Assembly (NCBI RefSeq): GCF_003351105.1
Contig: NZ_NKRG01000004.1
Location: 149,891 to 213,890 of the forward strand
Source: Thermosipho africanus Ob7
GTDB taxonomy: Bacteria > Thermotogota > Thermotogae > Thermotogales > Fervidobacteriaceae
Direction of reading: 5' to 3'
Length of the DNA stretch: 64,000 bases
Shown: one piece after another, positions 62,245 through 64,000 of the stretch
How the letters are laid out: each line of letters opens with the position of its first letter
Numbering within the stretch: the stretch's first letter is position 1
Notes under the pieces: generated by a model
What the model saw: only the letters and a program-made list of their open reading frames with translations
What the model was told of the DNA's origin: nothing
The model's database searches: none
Program-made: the position numbers and the translations under genes

Positions 62245-63673
62245 TTAGAATAACAACTTTTGAGGATTTAGGTGACTAAATTTCTCCTGAAAATTAATTG
62301 GTATATTTATTAAATCAAATAAAGTGATTCCTTCAAATTTGAACTCTAGAGTTCCTATAACTGCTCCGTTTTCTAGATTATATTCAAATTTAATGGTTGT
62401 TGTGTTGGAACCTGAGTCATAATTAAATGAAGCGAATTCAAGATTTTCGCTAACGAATTTTAAATAACTATTAAGTATGTCGATATTTTGAGTATTTATA
62501 GCCATTGTAAGTTCTGTTATTGAAGCAACATTAAGTATATCTAGTACTCCATCATTAATCTTTAAATTACAATTTTTTAAGTCGAGTGCTGAAGTATTTA
62601 ATTTTTCAAAATCAAATTTCAATGAGTAGTTGATGGTTGCGGTACTTTCTAAGTTTATTGGAGTTGCAAAGCTAATATTAAAAATTAAGGTGTTATCTGG
62701 TAAAGCCGAATCTAAAATTTTAAGAACATCTATTACTGTTGTAGAAGTGTTAACTTCTTTGTCATTCAAAGTTATACTTGCATTTTTTGGAATATCTTCT
62801 TCTATTAAAGGAGTGTTGTACCATTCAAGTGTAATTGATATATTATCTGCTTTATTTTCTCCAAAAGTCCAAATTGTTGTTTTTCCATCTTTTCTAAAAC
62901 CATTTTCATCTGTTTTTCTAATTTCATATTCATTAATTTCAACAATTGTTTTTATAAGTAGATCCGAGAGATTAATAGCATTATCAACCCAATTGAGTAC
63001 AAAAGCCTCTGGAACGAAAATGTCATTTAGGTCAAGATAATTTTTATCTTCAGAAATGTCCGAGATTTTGTCCAGAGTATTTTTGAGATCGTTTAAAAAT
63101 GTTGGGTTTGAAAAATAGGAGAAATCTATATTAGAATAGGAAGCTTCAAAGGTACTAACTAAACTTGTAAATTCATCTCTAATAATTGGCTCAATGTTGC
63201 TTTCTGATGAATCTCTTATAATTTTTACAAGTTCATCGTGATTGTCATGAATAAATATAAATGGTTCAATAAGTAAATTTAATACCATGATATCTCTAAA
63301 ATCGATATATAGATTTGTTGTTGAAGCACTTGAATCTAAATCTTTTAATCGCCTTAGAGCATTTTCTAGCTTGATTTTAGCATTCCCTGTGACTTCAGCA
63401 TAGTACTCGTATCTGTTTTCATGCTTTAACAAGTTGTTTATTGCTTTCCTAAATTGCTTCAGCTTGTTGATCAGATTCTCTTTGTTTGATATTTCATCGA
63501 AAATTTTAATTAGTTGATCATATTCATTTTTATATGAAACTTCTTCAGTTAATGAAATAGGTGTTTTTAATAGATCTTTTGAATTTTTTGATGAAGTTGA
63601 ACCTTCTTCGCTAGATGTGTTAGAAATTTGACTTATTAAATTTACAAAATCATCGTCTGTTGAAAATTTTCAT
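62245..63673 (-). pseudogene. Large hypothetical protein with a start-region frameshift
   Basis: A clear start, GGAGGTGGTATT then ATG at 63673, leads into MKIFNRR and a stop. Removing one base from the AAAATTTT stretch (63663-63670) gives MKFSTDDDFVNLISQISNTS and joins without interruption the 395-codon frame that otherwise has only an unlikely TTG start at 63432. The full protein would have about 475 residues: a Ser/Asp-rich leader, a helical region (about 50-250) and a beta-rich C-terminal half (ITLEWYNTPLIEEDIP). No signal peptide or family is recognised. It could be dead, phase-variable or a sequencing slip. Confidence 0.65.
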
Positions 63674-63731
63674 AATACCACCTCCGTAAAGTACTTGGGT
63701 AAACTTTTAATTATAATTACCATACAAAGTA

Positions 63732-63760
63732 ATTATAACAAAAATATATCAAATTCACAA
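63732..63760 (-). promoter_or_regulatory. Promoter of the hypothetical gene
   Basis: On the minus strand TTGTGA (63755-63760) and TATAAT (63732-63737) are 17 bp apart, about 60 bp upstream of the GGAGGTGG/ATG, which supports the ATG at 63673 as the intended start. Confidence 0.65.
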
Positions 63761-63863
63761 TATTTCTTGTTTTTTATTGATTAAATAAATGTTTGATTTG
63801 TGTTAAATTTGAAAAGATCCTGGTCAGAGTAAAAAGTAAAAAAGGATTTTAATTTTAACCCTT

Positions 63864-64000
63864 ATGTATTTAGCTAATATTCAATCTACGAGAAGACTAT
63901 ATGCTTATCTTTTAGATGAAAAGATTAAAATAAATAATCTACCTTTTAGACAAACAATACACTATAGAAAAGATTATCAAAAAAAGTATGAGACTAAAAA
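63864..64000 (+). CDS. Start of an unidentified ORF, cut by window edge
   Basis: From the ATG the frame is open to the end of the window (45 codons, MYLANIQSTRRLYAYLLDEK and onwards, rich in Lys, Arg and Tyr). There is no ribosome-binding site at the usual distance, so the start or the gene itself is uncertain. I do not recognise it. Confidence 0.3.
   Translation, partial: MYLANIQSTRRLYAYLLDEKIKINNLPFRQTIHYRKDYQKKYETK

Noticed and set aside
63673..63863. Attachment site or mobile-element border at the right end
   Set aside because: No direct repeats, tRNA or recombinase are visible; it reads as an ordinary promoter region.

Overview
The window reads as chromosomal DNA of a low-GC member of the Thermotogales, most likely Thermosipho (Fervidobacterium is the main alternative). 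The reasons are strongly AT-rich DNA, frequent TTG and GTG starts behind strong GGAGG sites, a PolC-type replicase in a non-sporulating gene set, L27 with a cleavable leader next to its Prp protease, and RibU inside an L21/L27/L13/S9/DnaG/SigA cluster. This assignment rests on gene content, not on a database match. I see no tRNA or rRNA gene, CRISPR array, insertion sequence or prophage.

Layout. Bases 1-5437 hold a partial UPF0597 (cysteine desulfidase-like) gene, a secreted OB-fold/GATase-like protein, an FGGY sugar kinase and a KamA-type radical SAM aminomutase. Bases 5692-16365 form one eight-gene minus-strand operon. It encodes a secreted GH85 endo-beta-N-acetylglucosaminidase with PKD-like and discoidin-like modules, an ABC sugar uptake system (binding protein and two permeases, no ATPase), a GH130 mannoside phosphorylase, a GntR/LacI hybrid regulator and a GH38 alpha-mannosidase. 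Together these make an almost complete route for cutting, importing and dismantling N-glycans. The operon is preceded by a perfect 36-bp palindrome that is the likely operator. Bases 16621-21216 encode an MMPL/RND transporter, a LolA-like protein and a predicted beta-barrel, behind two copies of a second operator.

Bases 21257-27049 hold a PhaR-like regulator and then, behind a perfect consensus promoter, two Gly/Tyr/Arg-repeat proteins, two MinD-type ATPases with ferredoxin inserts, two NifX-like proteins, a frameshifted ferredoxin and an Old-Yellow-Enzyme-type flavoprotein. Bases 27100-42000 run on the minus strand: a CoA-disulfide-reductase-like enzyme, half of a chromate transporter, the rpmB-(membrane protein)-alr-yhaM-topA unit, an FtsX-type permease, and the rplU-prp-rpmA-ribU-rplM-rpsI-dnaG-rpoD macromolecular-synthesis cluster with an L21 leader RNA. 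Bases 42307-49580 carry an MFS transporter, ruvC, polC, spoVS, a small protein and a DUF1385 protein.

Bases 49603-50772 are the wreck of an ABC-2 exporter. It is followed on the minus strand by an HD-GYP regulator, lysA and an M20 deacetylase. Bases 54539-62175 form a tightly overlapped operon: pheS (without pheT), truB, ychF, a RemA-like gene, a B12/radical SAM protein, a nitrilase, a ZIP transporter, a broken Gfo/Idh/MocA oxidoreductase and a HAD phosphatase. The window ends with a secretion-signal-free hypothetical protein whose start is out of frame, and the beginning of an unidentified plus-strand ORF.

The most interesting system is the N-glycan operon. The Gly-Tyr-Arg/NifX/ATPase cluster and several RNA structures that overlap gene starts come next. 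Five genes look disrupted. Three of these need only a single-base change, so they may be sequencing errors; the other two are real losses of sequence.
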